Shown: positions 1-8,558 of the stretch, one piece after another | How positions within the stretch are numbered: the stretch's first letter is position 1 | Layout: the number at the start of each line of letters is the position of its first letter | Assembly: GCA_023481105.1 (NCBI GenBank) | Contig: JAMCWK010000152.1 | Span: 1 to 43,880, forward strand | DNA from: Acidobacteriota bacterium | GTDB taxonomy: Bacteria; Acidobacteriota; Terriglobia; Acidiferrales; UBA7541 | DNA: 43,880 nt | Direction of reading: 5' to 3' | Position numbers and translations under genes: made by a program | Notes under the pieces: model-generated | Told to the model about the DNA's origin: nothing | The model's input: only the letters and a program-made list of their open reading frames with translations | The model's database searches: none

Positions 1-614
1 CGGCAGCCTCGCTGGAGAAGATCGCATTGGAAATCCGCCACATGCAACGCACGGAAGTGCGCGAGGCCGAAGAACCTTTCGGTGACGAACAGCGCGGCAG
101 CTCAGCCATGCCGCACAAGCGCAACCCAGTGGGCTGCGAACAAGTGTGCGGGCTGGCAAGGGTAGTGCGCGCTCATGCGCAGGCCGCATTCGAAGACGTC
201 GCGCTATGGCACGAGCGCGATATTTCCCACAGCTCTGTCGAGCGCATCGTCCTGCCCGATTCCACCATCCTGGTGGACTACATGCTCGCGCGCATGACTT
301 TCATCGTCGCGGAGATGCGCGTCTTTCCCGAGCGCATGCTGCGCAATCTCGAAGCCACACAAGGTCTCATCTTCAGTGGCCAACTCTTGCAGGACCTCGT
401 GGAAAAAGGGATGTCACGCGAGGAGGCTTACACATGCGTGCAAGAGCACGCCATGGCCGCCTGGCAGACGGAAAGCAGCTTCCGCGAGCGCGTCGCCTCG
501 GATCCGCGCATTGTGAAATTCCTCGACGCCGCTGCTTTGGCGCACACGTTTGATTTGCAGCGACAACTCACCCATGTGGACGCGCTCTTTTGTCGAGTTT
601 TCGGGACTGCATGA
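1..614 (+). CDS. purB: Adenylosuccinate lyase, C-terminal part (cut by window edge)
   Basis: The reading frame is open to the left edge, so only about the last 200 residues are present. Adenylosuccinate lyase releases fumarate at two steps of purine synthesis (SAICAR to AICAR, and adenylosuccinate to AMP) in the cytoplasm. The sequence carries the fumarase/aspartase superfamily signature GSSAMPHKRNP, which forms the flexible catalytic loop, followed by the helical C-terminal domain with HERDISHSSVER and VQEHAMAAW, as in PurB. The signature context (GCEQVCGLARVVRA) fits PurB better than argininosuccinate lyase or fumarase. The gene ends about 65 bases before a promoter-like sequence, so the following signalling genes are probably transcribed separately. 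Confidence 0.93.
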   Translation, partial: AASLEKIALEIRHMQRTEVREAEEPFGDEQRGSSAMPHKRNPVGCEQVCGLARVVRAHAQAAFEDVALWHERDISHSSVERIVLPDSTILVDYMLARMTFIVAEMRVFPERMLRNLEATQGLIFSGQLLQDLVEKGMSREEAYTCVQEHAMAAWQTESSFRERVASDPRIVKFLDAAALAHTFDLQRQLTHVDALFCRVFGTA

Positions 615-644
615 CACTGGATTGCTCCGCAGGCCAAGTCCCAT

Positions 645-673
645 TTGACTCAACGCAGTCAGTCTGCTACTTT
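645..673 (+). promoter_or_regulatory. Candidate sigma-70 promoter for the HD-GYP regulator
   Basis: TTGACT at 645-650 and TACTTT at 668-673 are separated by 17 bases. They lie between purB and the start codon at 808, which would leave a leader of roughly 130 bases. This is a by-eye match only. Confidence 0.4.
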
Positions 674-807
674 GCTGATAGCGCTACCCCCTTCCAGCGC
701 TGAGAACCCCTTGCAAGGTTCGCCCAGGGGGACGTTTCTTCGATCACGTGTCTGAGCCCTCCGGGCGCGCAGGGGACATATCCGGCAAGCAGGAATTGAG
801 GTTGGCC

Positions 808-1845
808 ATGTCCAGCACCGATGCGCGGTTTGCACATATTCTCGTGGCGGACGACAGTGCAGTGAACTGCGAACTTCTCTCCGACATCCTGGAACCCCTG
901 GGCTACAAAGTAACCGCCGTGGACGACGGCGACAAAGCGCTGCGCGTGTTGCATCAGCAGCCGGTGGATGTCGCACTGCTCGATGTGATGATGCCGCGGC
1001 GCACTGGCTTCGCCGTCTGCCAGGCGGTGAAAGCTGATCCTGCGCTCCGCCTGATTCCTGTTGTTCTGATCACGGGCCTGTCTAAAGTCGAAGACCGCAT
1101 TCAGGGCATCGAGTGCGGCGCTGACGATTTTCTGAACAAGCCCGTGCGCAAAGAAGAGCTGCTGGCGCGTGTGCGCTCGCTGCTCAAACTCAAGCATTTC
1201 ACCGATGAGTTGGAAAACGCGGAGACAGTGCTCTTCAGCCTCGCTCTCAGCATCGAAGGAAAGGATCCATACACCGGCGGGCACTGCGAGCGGCTCTCCA
1301 AGTACTCGGTAGCACTTGCGGAACGCATCGGGCTCCCGGAATCGGCGCGTGTCGCGCTGCGCCGCGCCGGCACCGTCCACGACATCGGCAAGGTGGCCGT
1401 GCCCGAGCAGATTCTCCTCAAGCCCGGCCCGCTCACGGCAGACGAACGCCGCATCATGGAACAGCACCCCATCGTTGGTGAGCGCATCTGCGCGCCGCTG
1501 CGCTCCTTCCGCGACGTCCTTCCCATCATTCGCCACCACCACGAAAAAATGGACGGCAGCGGCTATCCCGACGGCCTCAAAGGCGAACAAATTCCCATCA
1601 CCGTTCGCGTCATGACCATCGTGGACATCTACGATTCACTCACCACCAATCGCTCCTATCGCCGCGCCCTCTCGCCCCAGGAGGCTTTTCGCATCCTGCA
1701 TCAAGAGACCGAGCGCGGCTGGTGGGATGCGGAATTGTTGGAAAACCTCGAAATGCTGCTGCAAGGGGAACAGCGCCTGGCGGAAAGTTCCACCGCAGTG
1801 GAGCAGGGAACTGGCATGCGAACGATTCCGGCCACCGGCAACTGA
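808..1845 (+). CDS. Response regulator with HD-GYP output domain (cyclic-di-GMP phosphodiesterase)
   Basis: The protein has 345 residues. Residues 8-125 form a receiver domain with acidic pocket D15/D16, phosphoacceptor D59 in LLDVMMP, and K111 in NKPV. Residues 140-330 form an HD-GYP domain with the HD pair at 191-192 (HDIGKVAVP) and an intact HHHEKMDGSGYPDGL stretch at 243-257. Known HD-GYP enzymes linearise cyclic-di-GMP to pGpG or GMP, so phosphorylation probably switches degradation on or off. The ATG at 808 is chosen because it follows AGGAATTGAGG and precedes the receiver fold directly. An in-frame GTG at 748 would add 20 residues of no recognisable fold. The sensor kinase is not in the window. 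Two further receiver proteins follow on the same strand, which suggests a shared signalling cluster. Confidence 0.9.
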   Translation: MSSTDARFAHILVADDSAVNCELLSDILEPLGYKVTAVDDGDKALRVLHQQPVDVALLDVMMPRRTGFAVCQAVKADPALRLIPVVLITGLSKVEDRIQGIECGADDFLNKPVRKEELLARVRSLLKLKHFTDELENAETVLFSLALSIEGKDPYTGGHCERLSKYSVALAERIGLPESARVALRRAGTVHDIGKVAVPEQILLKPGPLTADERRIMEQHPIVGERICAPLRSFRDVLPIIRHHHEKMDGSGYPDGLKGEQIPITVRVMTIVDIYDSLTTNRSYRRALSPQEAFRILHQETERGWWDAELLENLEMLLQGEQRLAESSTAVEQGTGMRTIPATGN

Positions 1846-1949
1846 CACCGGGAAGCGTAAAGCTCCACAGCGCCGCTGGTGAAGGAGATCCGATGTTTTC
1901 AACCAATCCCGTGTCGCTAACTTCGGCCACGAAACAGGAGGATGAGCGC

Positions 1950-2336
1950 ATGAAAAAGCGCGTTCTTCTCGTGGAAGATGATGCGGCCAGCCGCGAAATG
2001 ATGCAGGACTGGCTGATGCAGGAAGGCTTCGAAGTGCAGGCCGCGAATGACCTGGCGACGGCGCGTTTCGCACTTACGCAAGCCGTGCCGGATGCCGTGC
2101 TGCTCGATGTGGGTCTTGGCGGACAGAATGGATTGGACCTGGCCGCGTGGATGCGGCGGCAGTTACCGCTGGTGCGCACCCCGGTGATTGCTGTCACCGC
2201 CCACGCCATGGTCGCAGAGCGCGAGTTGATTCTGAAGGCAGGCTGCAGTGAATACATCCCCAAGCCCGTGGATTTCAAGCTGCTGCGGGCTTGCCTGGAT
2301 CGTTGGGTGGAAAAGGCGGAACCGCCCGCGCCCTGA
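1950..2336 (+). CDS. Stand-alone receiver domain protein (single-domain response regulator)
   Basis: The protein has 128 residues and is a single receiver domain with no output domain: acidic pair D10/D11, phosphoacceptor D53 in LLDVGLGG, T83 in AVTAH, and K105 in PKPVD. Proteins of this DivK/CheY type act by binding partners such as histidine kinases, or as phosphate shuttles in relays. The ATG at 1950 is preceded by a strong AGGAGG ribosome-binding site. A longer in-frame opening back to 1722 overlaps the HD-GYP gene and is rejected. It lies about 100 bases after the HD-GYP regulator, probably in the same transcript. Confidence 0.88.
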   Translation: MKKRVLLVEDDAASREMMQDWLMQEGFEVQAANDLATARFALTQAVPDAVLLDVGLGGQNGLDLAAWMRRQLPLVRTPVIAVTAHAMVAERELILKAGCSEYIPKPVDFKLLRACLDRWVEKAEPPAP

Positions 2337-2467
2337 TTCCGCTCGCGCGGACTTCAGTCGTTCTCTGCAATGGCCCGCCGAGGGAGGCGCCCAATGCGCG
2401 AAAAGTGCTACTCTAGTCCCGAGAGTGAGCGGGGAAGTAACCCAGTTTGTTGTGTGAGGTGTCCCAC

Positions 2468-3178
2468 GTGAGCCGGAGAGTTCTTGTCGTTGATGATTCA
2501 CCGGAAATCTGCGAGTTGTTGCAGGCCGTTTTATATTCTGCGGGCATGGACGCGCTGGGGTTGACGAACAGCCAGCAGGCCGCTGGCCACCTGGTCCGGG
2601 AGAAGTTTGACGCTATTTTCCTCGACATTCGCATGCCCGCTCCCGACGGCATCGAGCTGGCCGGACGGGTGCGATCCTCCGGATTCAATCAGAAGACCCC
2701 CATCGTCATGATCAGCGGCGACGCCGACCCCGCACTGCAAACGCGAGCCTTCCAGGCCGGCGCCAATTTCTTCCTCTATAAGCCGCTGGACCGTCGGCGG
2801 CTGATGCGCATCCTGCGCGTCACGCAGGCCTCCATCCAGCATGAGCGGCGGCGCTTCCAGCGTGTCAACGTGCGCTGCAAGGCCACGGTGGAGTCAAGCA
2901 ACTCGCGAGTCGAAGGCTGGACGCTGGACATGAGCCTGAACGGGATGCTGGTGCAAACCGGCGCCGCATTTCCCGCGGGCACGCGCGTTGCCGTCAACGT
3001 GCAGCTGAAACCAAGCACTGCACCGTTGCGCGCCAGCGGTAAAGTGGCGCGTGTGATCGGCGAAGACTGTATGGGGATTGAATTGGCCCGGGTCAGCCTG
3101 GAAGAAAGCGAGCGCTTGCAGGAGTTCCTCTTGCCGCTTATCCTCGCTTCCGTCGAGGAGCCGGTCGCGAAAAAATAA
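2468..3178 (+). CDS. Receiver-PilZ fusion protein
   Basis: The protein has 236 residues. Residues 4-120 form a receiver with D9/D10, phosphoacceptor D53 (FLDIRMPAPDG) and K105 (LYKPL). Residues 127-225 form a PilZ domain with the cyclic-di-GMP-binding RxxxR motif (R128 and R132 in RRRFQR) and the DxSxxG motif (D154, S156, G159 in DMSLNG). Both ligand motifs are complete, so the protein should bind cyclic-di-GMP and combine a phosphorylation signal with second-messenger level. The GTG at 2468 is chosen because GAGGT lies just upstream and it starts right before the receiver strand. GTG at 2459 and TTG at 2447 are alternatives. Together with the HD-GYP protein it makes a local degrade-and-sense cyclic-di-GMP pair. 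The downstream target is unknown. Confidence 0.88.
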   Translation: MSRRVLVVDDSPEICELLQAVLYSAGMDALGLTNSQQAAGHLVREKFDAIFLDIRMPAPDGIELAGRVRSSGFNQKTPIVMISGDADPALQTRAFQAGANFFLYKPLDRRRLMRILRVTQASIQHERRRFQRVNVRCKATVESSNSRVEGWTLDMSLNGMLVQTGAAFPAGTRVAVNVQLKPSTAPLRASGKVARVIGEDCMGIELARVSLEESERLQEFLLPLILASVEEPVAKK

Positions 3179-3183
3179 TGGTC

Positions 3184-3747
3184 TTATTGCGCCCGCTGAA
3201 TGTAACGGCCTTCGGTCGTATCCACTTTCACTTTCTCCCCGGCGTCGATGAACGGAGGCACCTGGATCACTAGGCCCGTCTCCAGCTTGGCCGGCTTGGT
3301 CACCGAGCTGGCAGTGGCGCTCTTGATGCCTGGCTCGGTTTCCACCACCTTCATGTCCACCGTATCCGGCAGCACTACGCCGATGGCTTTGCCCTCGTAA
3401 AACTCCACGTTCAGATGGATGTTGGGAATCAGGTAATCCACCGCGTCGCCAAGCAAGTCGTGGCTCAGGCTGATCTGGTCGTAGTTCTCCGTATTCATGA
3501 AATGATAGATTTCGCCCTCGGCGTAAAGATATTCGTACTCGATCTCGTCGAGTATCGCGCGCTCCACGAATTCCTCGGCGCGGAAACGGTAATCAACAAT
3601 GGACCCGGTGCGCAGGCTGCGCATGCGCGTTTGCATGGAGCCGCGTTTATTGCCCGGCGTGCGATGGTCCACGCTGAAGACCGTGTATAGCTCGCCCTCG
3701 TGGCGAATCACCATTCCGGGGCGCAACTGTGTTGCTTTGACCGTCAT
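3184..3747 (-). CDS. efp: Translation elongation factor P
   Basis: The protein has 187 residues, the normal length for EF-P. It binds ribosomes stalled at consecutive prolines and stimulates peptide-bond formation. The N-terminal KOW-like domain (residues 1-65), a central OB domain and the C-terminal OB domain with the family signature near KVDTTEGRYIQR are all recognisable. The tip loop that reaches the peptidyl-transferase centre reads RTPGNKRGS, placing K34 at the position modified in other EF-P types, with R35 next to it. The ATG at 3747 has GAGGAAG directly upstream. An in-frame extension to 3864 runs through its own promoter and is rejected. The gene ends 5 bases from the receiver-PilZ stop codon and converges on it. 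No modification enzyme is seen nearby. Confidence 0.95.
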   Translation of the reverse strand: MTVKATQLRPGMVIRHEGELYTVFSVDHRTPGNKRGSMQTRMRSLRTGSIVDYRFRAEEFVERAILDEIEYEYLYAEGEIYHFMNTENYDQISLSHDLLGDAVDYLIPNIHLNVEFYEGKAIGVVLPDTVDMKVVETEPGIKSATASSVTKPAKLETGLVIQVPPFIDAGEKVKVDTTEGRYIQRAQ

Positions 3748-3834
3748 CGCTTCCTCGTGCTCATTTGGGATTCCCTCGCGGACCTGCGGTCGGAGGCTGG
3801 TCGTAGTGCAGCGTACACCCAATCGCCAAAAATC

Positions 3835-3864
3835 ATTATAGCCGCGGGGCGTGGAATTGGTCAA
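3835..3864 (-). promoter_or_regulatory. Strong sigma-70 promoter for efp
   Basis: On the minus strand TTGACC (3859-3864) and a perfect TATAAT (3835-3840) are 18 bases apart, about 90 bases upstream of the efp start. It sits in the divergent spacer shared with the next plus-strand gene. Confidence 0.65.
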
Positions 3865-3878
3865 ACTATAGGGTCGTC

Positions 3879-5066
3879 ATGCGCGCCTCCTTTCTGCTTA
3901 TTCTTCGATTCTCGCTCGGTGCAGCCGCGGGCTTGCTGCTCTTGGCAATGGTGGCTCCTGCCGCGGCCCAGGATACCGTGGTGCCGCAAACCGCGCTGTC
4001 CACTTGCGGGGGAGTCAGCCTCGTTTCTCGCGAGGACGTGGCCGCGGGCACGGGCCTGGCGGTTTCCCCCGACGGGCGCTGGCTCGCACTGTACGTGCAC
4101 ACCAACCGCGGTGGCGAAGTAACCCTGCGGCCGCGAGGCGTGGGTGAATTGCGTCACCTCGAGCTGGTGCCGCCGGCGCTGCCTCCCGGCGTCACCTGGC
4201 GCGTGCTCGACGTGGTCTTTTCTCCGGCCGGAGATTTGCTGGCCATCCGCAGCATTGGCGCCATCTGGGTGCTGGACGTCGCCGCGGGAGTCATTCGTTA
4301 CCAGGTCGGCGTGGATTCCGAAGCGCAACTTTATCCCGGCAAGCTCTCGCTTACCGCCGATACCTTGGCCGTGCTGTTTTGGCCGCCGGAATCCTATCTA
4401 GCGGACGCAAAAGCCAGGAAAGGGGTGGAGGTGCGCTTCTACGAAGCGGCCACGGGAAACCTCTTGCGCCGCGTTCCGATGGCCGTGGATTCCTCCGATG
4501 CCTGGACGGACATCGAGCTTTCGCCCGACGCCAAGTGGTTTGCGCTGCTGCGCCGCGCCACGCGCTGGCCGGGCAAAGCGCGCCTCTCGGTGCATTCGCC
4601 GGTCAGCGGTTTGGCCCGCTGGGAGAGCAAGCTCTCCGCGGAAGATTTTCAGTGGTCCGCGGACGGGCAAACGCTCATGGCGCTCGGCCAGCGGCTGGTG
4701 TGGCTCGATGCGGAAAACGGAAAGCAGGCACGCGAATCGAAGAGTGACTCCGGATCCAGCGAGTATCATCGCCTTCGCGTTAACGAAGCCGCAGGGCTTG
4801 CCGTCGGCAAGTTTTCAAAGTACAGCCGCTGGAAGCGCAGCGTCCTGCTGAATGACCGGCGCGAGTCCGTGATGATGCTCTGGCGGTTGGACAGCGCTGC
4901 TTTGGTCTGCCAAGCGCCGCTGCCGCCTTCGCGGAGCGTGGATGCTTGGCTGACGTCGCAGGGAGAAATCATCACGCTCGAGGAGCATTACGATTTGCGC
5001 CCGCAATTGCGCCTGCTGAAGAGCGCAGAGATTGTGACGTATCGCCTTGCCGATGCTCCGAAATAA
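3879..5066 (+). CDS. Secreted beta-propeller-like (WD40-type) protein of unknown function
   Basis: The protein has 395 residues. It begins with a signal peptide: basic MRASFLLILR, a hydrophobic core, and a likely cut after AAAQ near residue 31. The remainder contains repeated blade-like segments such as AVSPDGRWLALYV, VFSPAGDLLAIR, ELSPDAKWFALL and QWSADGQTLMAL, each ending a beta strand as in WD40/TolB-like propellers. No catalytic motif is visible, so a binding or scaffold role outside the cytoplasm is the most that can be said. It is divergent from efp and convergent with the peptidase gene that follows. No close family is recognised. Confidence 0.8.
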   Translation: MRASFLLILRFSLGAAAGLLLLAMVAPAAAQDTVVPQTALSTCGGVSLVSREDVAAGTGLAVSPDGRWLALYVHTNRGGEVTLRPRGVGELRHLELVPPALPPGVTWRVLDVVFSPAGDLLAIRSIGAIWVLDVAAGVIRYQVGVDSEAQLYPGKLSLTADTLAVLFWPPESYLADAKARKGVEVRFYEAATGNLLRRVPMAVDSSDAWTDIELSPDAKWFALLRRATRWPGKARLSVHSPVSGLARWESKLSAEDFQWSADGQTLMALGQRLVWLDAENGKQARESKSDSGSSEYHRLRVNEAAGLAVGKFSKYSRWKRSVLLNDRRESVMMLWRLDSAALVCQAPLPPSRSVDAWLTSQGEIITLEEHYDLRPQLRLLKSAEIVTYRLADAPK

Positions 5067-5091
5067 GCGCTCCCAGCGAATTCTGGAAGTC

Positions 5092-5130
5092 CTCAATCAC
5101 CGATCACAAATCACCATTCACCAATCGTTT
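5092..5130. repeat. Degenerate tandem heptamer repeat (ATCAC-type)
   Basis: Between two convergent genes the units AATCACC, GATCACA, AATCACC, ATTCACC and AATCG follow one another in steps of about seven bases. Their role is unknown. They lie where both transcripts should end. Confidence 0.45.
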
Positions 5131-5140
5131 CTTCGGCCAC

Positions 5141-6496
5141 CTAGTCTTTTTGCTTTCCGCGATTCTTCTTCGCCTCCGCCATTAGCTTTTCAATTTCCGC
5201 GACCGTGCGCGGCACCCGCGCAGAGAGATTTTTCGCTCCGGTTTCGGTGACCAGGATGTCGTCCTCGATGCGCACGCCGATGTTTTCGTCCGGGATGTAA
5301 ATGCCGGGCTCGATGGTGATGACCATGCCCGGCTCGAGCGCGCGGCCCGGGACTGCCGGATCGTGAACATTCAGGCCAATCGGATGCCCGAGCCCGTGAA
5401 TAAAATATTTTCCGAGCGGATTGCCGTCCTTGTCTTTCCCGCGCGAATTGATGACGTCCATGGCGATTTTCTGGAGGGTGCCAGGCGTAGTGCCTCCGGA
5501 CATTACGCCGGGCTTGATGGCGGCGATGGCCGCGTCCGATGCAGCCAGCACGATTTCATAAATTTCCTTTTGCCGCGGGGTGAATTTCCCGTTGGCGGGA
5601 ACGGTGCGCGTGATGTCCGCGGAGTAGCCCGAGTATTCGCAGGCCACGTCCATCAACACCAGGTCGCCGTCCTTGATTTGCGCGCGCACGCCGTTGTAGT
5701 GCAGCAGTGTGGAGTTGAAGCCGGTGCCGACGATGGGCGCATAGCCCTCGCGTTCCGCGCCCCCGCGCATGTGCACGTACACCATCCGCGCGGCCACTTC
5801 ATATTCGTATAGTCCCGGGCGAATCATCTTCATGGCTTCGATGTGCGCGTCCGCAGATAAGTCAATGGAGCGGCCGAGAATAACCATTTCAGAGGCGGAC
5901 TTCACCTGACGCATTGCGGCAATAGGCTGGGAAATATCTTTCAGGTTGACCCCCGGCAGCTTCGTGCGCAGCCAGTTGTTCCAGTTGGTGCGATGCGGGT
6001 AGCCGTTCTCGACTCGCCCCGGAAGCAATGTGTAGATCGTTGTGTAGGTCTTGGCCAGCGATTCGAGCCTCTCCTTCAACTTGGCGAAGGCTTCGACGTT
6101 GGTGAAGCCAGTCTGGGCGCTGGCGTCGGAGTCTTCAAAGCCGATGCGCGGTCCGTTCCAACGCTCCATCGGCTTGTTGCGTGGAGGAAGAAACAGAATT
6201 TCTTTCGGGCCATTGTCGGATTTTTCCGGAAGCAGCAGCAGTGCAGCTCCCTCTTCGTTGTGCCCGGTCAGGTAGTAGAAGTTTTCTTCCTGGCCAAAAA
6301 TGTAGGAAGGCGATGCGTCTTCCCGACCCGTAAACCCAAAGATGACTACCGGCGCATCTACCTGCGCACGCAATTTCGCTCGGCGCTCAGCATAAGAGCC
6401 GTTCGGTTCCCGTACGCGCGAATATGCAACCGAAAAACACAGAACGACCGCGGCCAAAACCAGCGCGCCACGCACCCAGCCATTTCGAACCCTCAT
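5141..6496 (-). CDS. pepP: Secreted Xaa-Pro aminopeptidase (peptidase family M24B)
   Basis: The protein has 451 residues. It removes an N-terminal residue next to proline using two metal ions. A hydrophobic signal segment (residues 8-25) precedes an aminopeptidase-P N-terminal domain (about 30-185) and a pita-bread catalytic domain. The five metal ligands are all present: D283 and D294 (DVACEYSGYSADITRT), H371 (HGLGHPIG), E396 (TIEPGIY) and E411 (RIEDD). The ATG at 6496 is preceded by GGGAGGTGG. An in-frame extension of 130 codons further upstream is rich in Arg/Ala with no fold and runs into the next gene. The signal peptide implies an extracytoplasmic peptidase, unlike cytoplasmic E. coli PepP. 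Confidence 0.9.
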   Translation of the reverse strand: MRVRNGWVRGALVLAAVVLCFSVAYSRVREPNGSYAERRAKLRAQVDAPVVIFGFTGREDASPSYIFGQEENFYYLTGHNEEGAALLLLPEKSDNGPKEILFLPPRNKPMERWNGPRIGFEDSDASAQTGFTNVEAFAKLKERLESLAKTYTTIYTLLPGRVENGYPHRTNWNNWLRTKLPGVNLKDISQPIAAMRQVKSASEMVILGRSIDLSADAHIEAMKMIRPGLYEYEVAARMVYVHMRGGAEREGYAPIVGTGFNSTLLHYNGVRAQIKDGDLVLMDVACEYSGYSADITRTVPANGKFTPRQKEIYEIVLAASDAAIAAIKPGVMSGGTTPGTLQKIAMDVINSRGKDKDGNPLGKYFIHGLGHPIGLNVHDPAVPGRALEPGMVITIEPGIYIPDENIGVRIEDDILVTETGAKNLSARVPRTVAEIEKLMAEAKKNRGKQKD

Positions 6497-6520
6497 GCGC
6501 CCACCTCCCGTGAAGCGGGG

Positions 6521-6526
6521 ATTGTA
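6521..6526 (-). promoter_or_regulatory. Candidate -10 box for the Xaa-Pro peptidase
   Basis: The minus strand reads TACAAT about 25 bases before the start codon. A matching -35 element is poor (CTGACA at only 15 bases). Confidence 0.3.
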
Positions 6527-6600
6527 CCAGCGAGCAGCGGCTGTCAGCCAGCGCTCGCGATATCGTGAGTTAATCCAGCAGGAAACGAAGCGGCGAACGA

Positions 6601-8430
6601 TTATTGGCTTGCAGCTCGCGAACGGAGCTGCGCGAGCGAAGGCTGGTCGGGCGTGAGCGGGCGGTTGACGTAGAGCGCTCGGCCGCCGATTTCCGCGACG
6701 AGGTAGCTGGCATCGGGCGGCAACCGCAGGATCACTTCGCGGCGGAGATTTTGCGGCGCGAACAGAAAAACGCGTCGCGGGCCGCGCCACACGGCGGGAA
6801 AATCGTTGTCGGTGAGAAAAATCTTCGGCGCGTCGGGATAGTAGGAGCCGAACTCCAGGCCGTTGTAGCGGCCGTTGTAGAGCCACGTTTTCCGATGCGT
6901 ATAAAAGCTGAGCGTGGGCCCCCCGTAGAACTCGCCGTAAATGACGAGCTGATCATCTGGCTTCAGCAAAGGAAGAAGTTTCTGCGCCAGCGGGCGCGAA
7001 GACATGTGTGGCTCGAAGGCGGCGAAGCCGGCATGGGCGGCAAAAAGGAACACACTCATGCCCAGGGCCATCGTGATGGTCGCCGCTTGGGCGTGGCCGC
7101 GGCGGCGGACGAACCACGAAATCACCAGCGCGATGAAAAATCCCGCGGCGGCTCCCAGCGCGGGCCCGCGCAGCGCGGCAAATGCCTGCACGGTGAGAAA
7201 AGAGAAACTGTCGAATGCAGTCGTGTTGGCCACCGGACGGATTTCGAGGAGCTGCGCAATGTCCCCGCCCGTTACATCGCGCGAGAGCCAGAGAATCCCG
7301 CCGAACATCGCAGCAATCGCCACGCCAAGCACCGCCAGCGCCGCGGTCACTCGTGGCAGCCATTTTTCTTGCTGTTCTTCCATCCGCGCGAGCGCGAGTC
7401 CGGCTAGCAGCGCCAGCGCGGGCCACGCGCCGAAGCTGTAGTACTCCATGCGCTTCGTGATGCTGAAGAACACGAGAATGAGTCCGGCCCAGACAAAACA
7501 GAACAGGCGCGCCTGCGCGGAGTGATCGACCGATTTCCAATCGCGCGGCTTCGGCAATTCGCGCAGCGCAAACAGCAGGAAGAAACTCCACGGGAAAAGC
7601 CACACGAAATGCTCGGCCCACCACAGCGCGAGCGGGACCGAGCCGTAGTCGGCGGGATACCGCCAACCGAGTGCGCGCAGGAAATGCTCGTTGAAAAAAT
7701 AGAAATTGAAAAAGCCGGGCGTGCGCAGGCTGACGATGACGTGCCACGGCGCGGCGACGAGCAGAAAAACCAGCGCGCTCGTCCATACGGGCAGCTCGCG
7801 CCAGCGCGGTTTGCCATCGCACTGGCCGCGCGTCGCCAGCACAAACATCGTGATCACTCCCAGCGGAAGAATCACGCCGATCAACGCGCGGGTCAGCGCG
7901 GCGAGCCCGATCACCGCGGCGCAGCCCCAGTAGCCGAGGCGAGGATGGAGCGTCCCCTGCCATGCGCGCAGAAAAAGATAAAACGCGGCGGTGAACTGCA
8001 GCGCGTAAATCGCCTCGGGAATCATCGCGCGCGTGTAGATCCACGTGCCGATGCCGGTACAGATAGCCAGGCCGGCGTAGAATCCTGCGCGCTCATCGAA
8101 AAAGTGGCTGCCGAAAAAATAGACCATCAGCACCAGCCCCGCGACGCCCAGCGCCAGCGGCAGGCGCGTGGAAAAGGCGCTCTCGCCCAGCAGCCGGTAG
8201 CTTGCGGCGACGAGCCAGTAGTGCAGCGGCGCCTTCTCCAGCCAGCGAATGCCGTTGATGTGCATCACGGCAAAGTCGCCGCGCTCAAGCATTTCGCGCG
8301 CGACGATGGCGTGCCCGCCGTCGGCGTCGTCAATCAGCCCGGGCGTGGCGGCCGTGCCGGCGTAGGCGGCCAGCGCCAGCGCGAGCAGAAACAGAATGTG
8401 CAAGCGGCGAGTCATCGCGAAACAAAACAT
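6601..8430 (-). CDS. ArnT/PMT-type membrane glycosyltransferase (GT83-like)
   Basis: The protein has about 609 residues and roughly a dozen hydrophobic segments. Enzymes of this family move a sugar from a polyprenyl-phosphate carrier to lipid or protein on the outer face of the inner membrane. The family signature is visible after the first segment: acidic residues IDDADGGH (33-40), AREMLERGDF (45-53), and WLEKAPLHYWL (63-73), then RLPLAL. The C-terminal 120 residues form a soluble domain. The acceptor cannot be told; no aminoarabinose genes are nearby. The start is uncertain: ATG at 8430 or 8415. Further upstream the frame stays open but crosses the divergent gene start, so it is rejected. 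Confidence 0.8.
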   Translation of the reverse strand: MFCFAMTRRLHILFLLALALAAYAGTAATPGLIDDADGGHAIVAREMLERGDFAVMHINGIRWLEKAPLHYWLVAASYRLLGESAFSTRLPLALGVAGLVLMVYFFGSHFFDERAGFYAGLAICTGIGTWIYTRAMIPEAIYALQFTAAFYLFLRAWQGTLHPRLGYWGCAAVIGLAALTRALIGVILPLGVITMFVLATRGQCDGKPRWRELPVWTSALVFLLVAAPWHVIVSLRTPGFFNFYFFNEHFLRALGWRYPADYGSVPLALWWAEHFVWLFPWSFFLLFALRELPKPRDWKSVDHSAQARLFCFVWAGLILVFFSITKRMEYYSFGAWPALALLAGLALARMEEQQEKWLPRVTAALAVLGVAIAAMFGGILWLSRDVTGGDIAQLLEIRPVANTTAFDSFSFLTVQAFAALRGPALGAAAGFFIALVISWFVRRRGHAQAATITMALGMSVFLFAAHAGFAAFEPHMSSRPLAQKLLPLLKPDDQLVIYGEFYGGPTLSFYTHRKTWLYNGRYNGLEFGSYYPDAPKIFLTDNDFPAVWRGPRRVFLFAPQNLRREVILRLPPDASYLVAEIGGRALYVNRPLTPDQPSLAQLRSRAASQ

Positions 8431-8558
8431 TATCGCGGAAAACTTCCGATGGGGCAAAGGAGAGCAGGCCATCGCGGCAGCGACATGGAAACACTGAGGC
8501 GCGAGAGCGGTGATACACTTCGCGGACAATTGAACCAGATGATTTGAGGAGGGCGAGG

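Noticed and set aside
5092-5130. Possible CRISPR array
   Set aside because: Units are only 7 bases and have no spacers; no cas genes are present.
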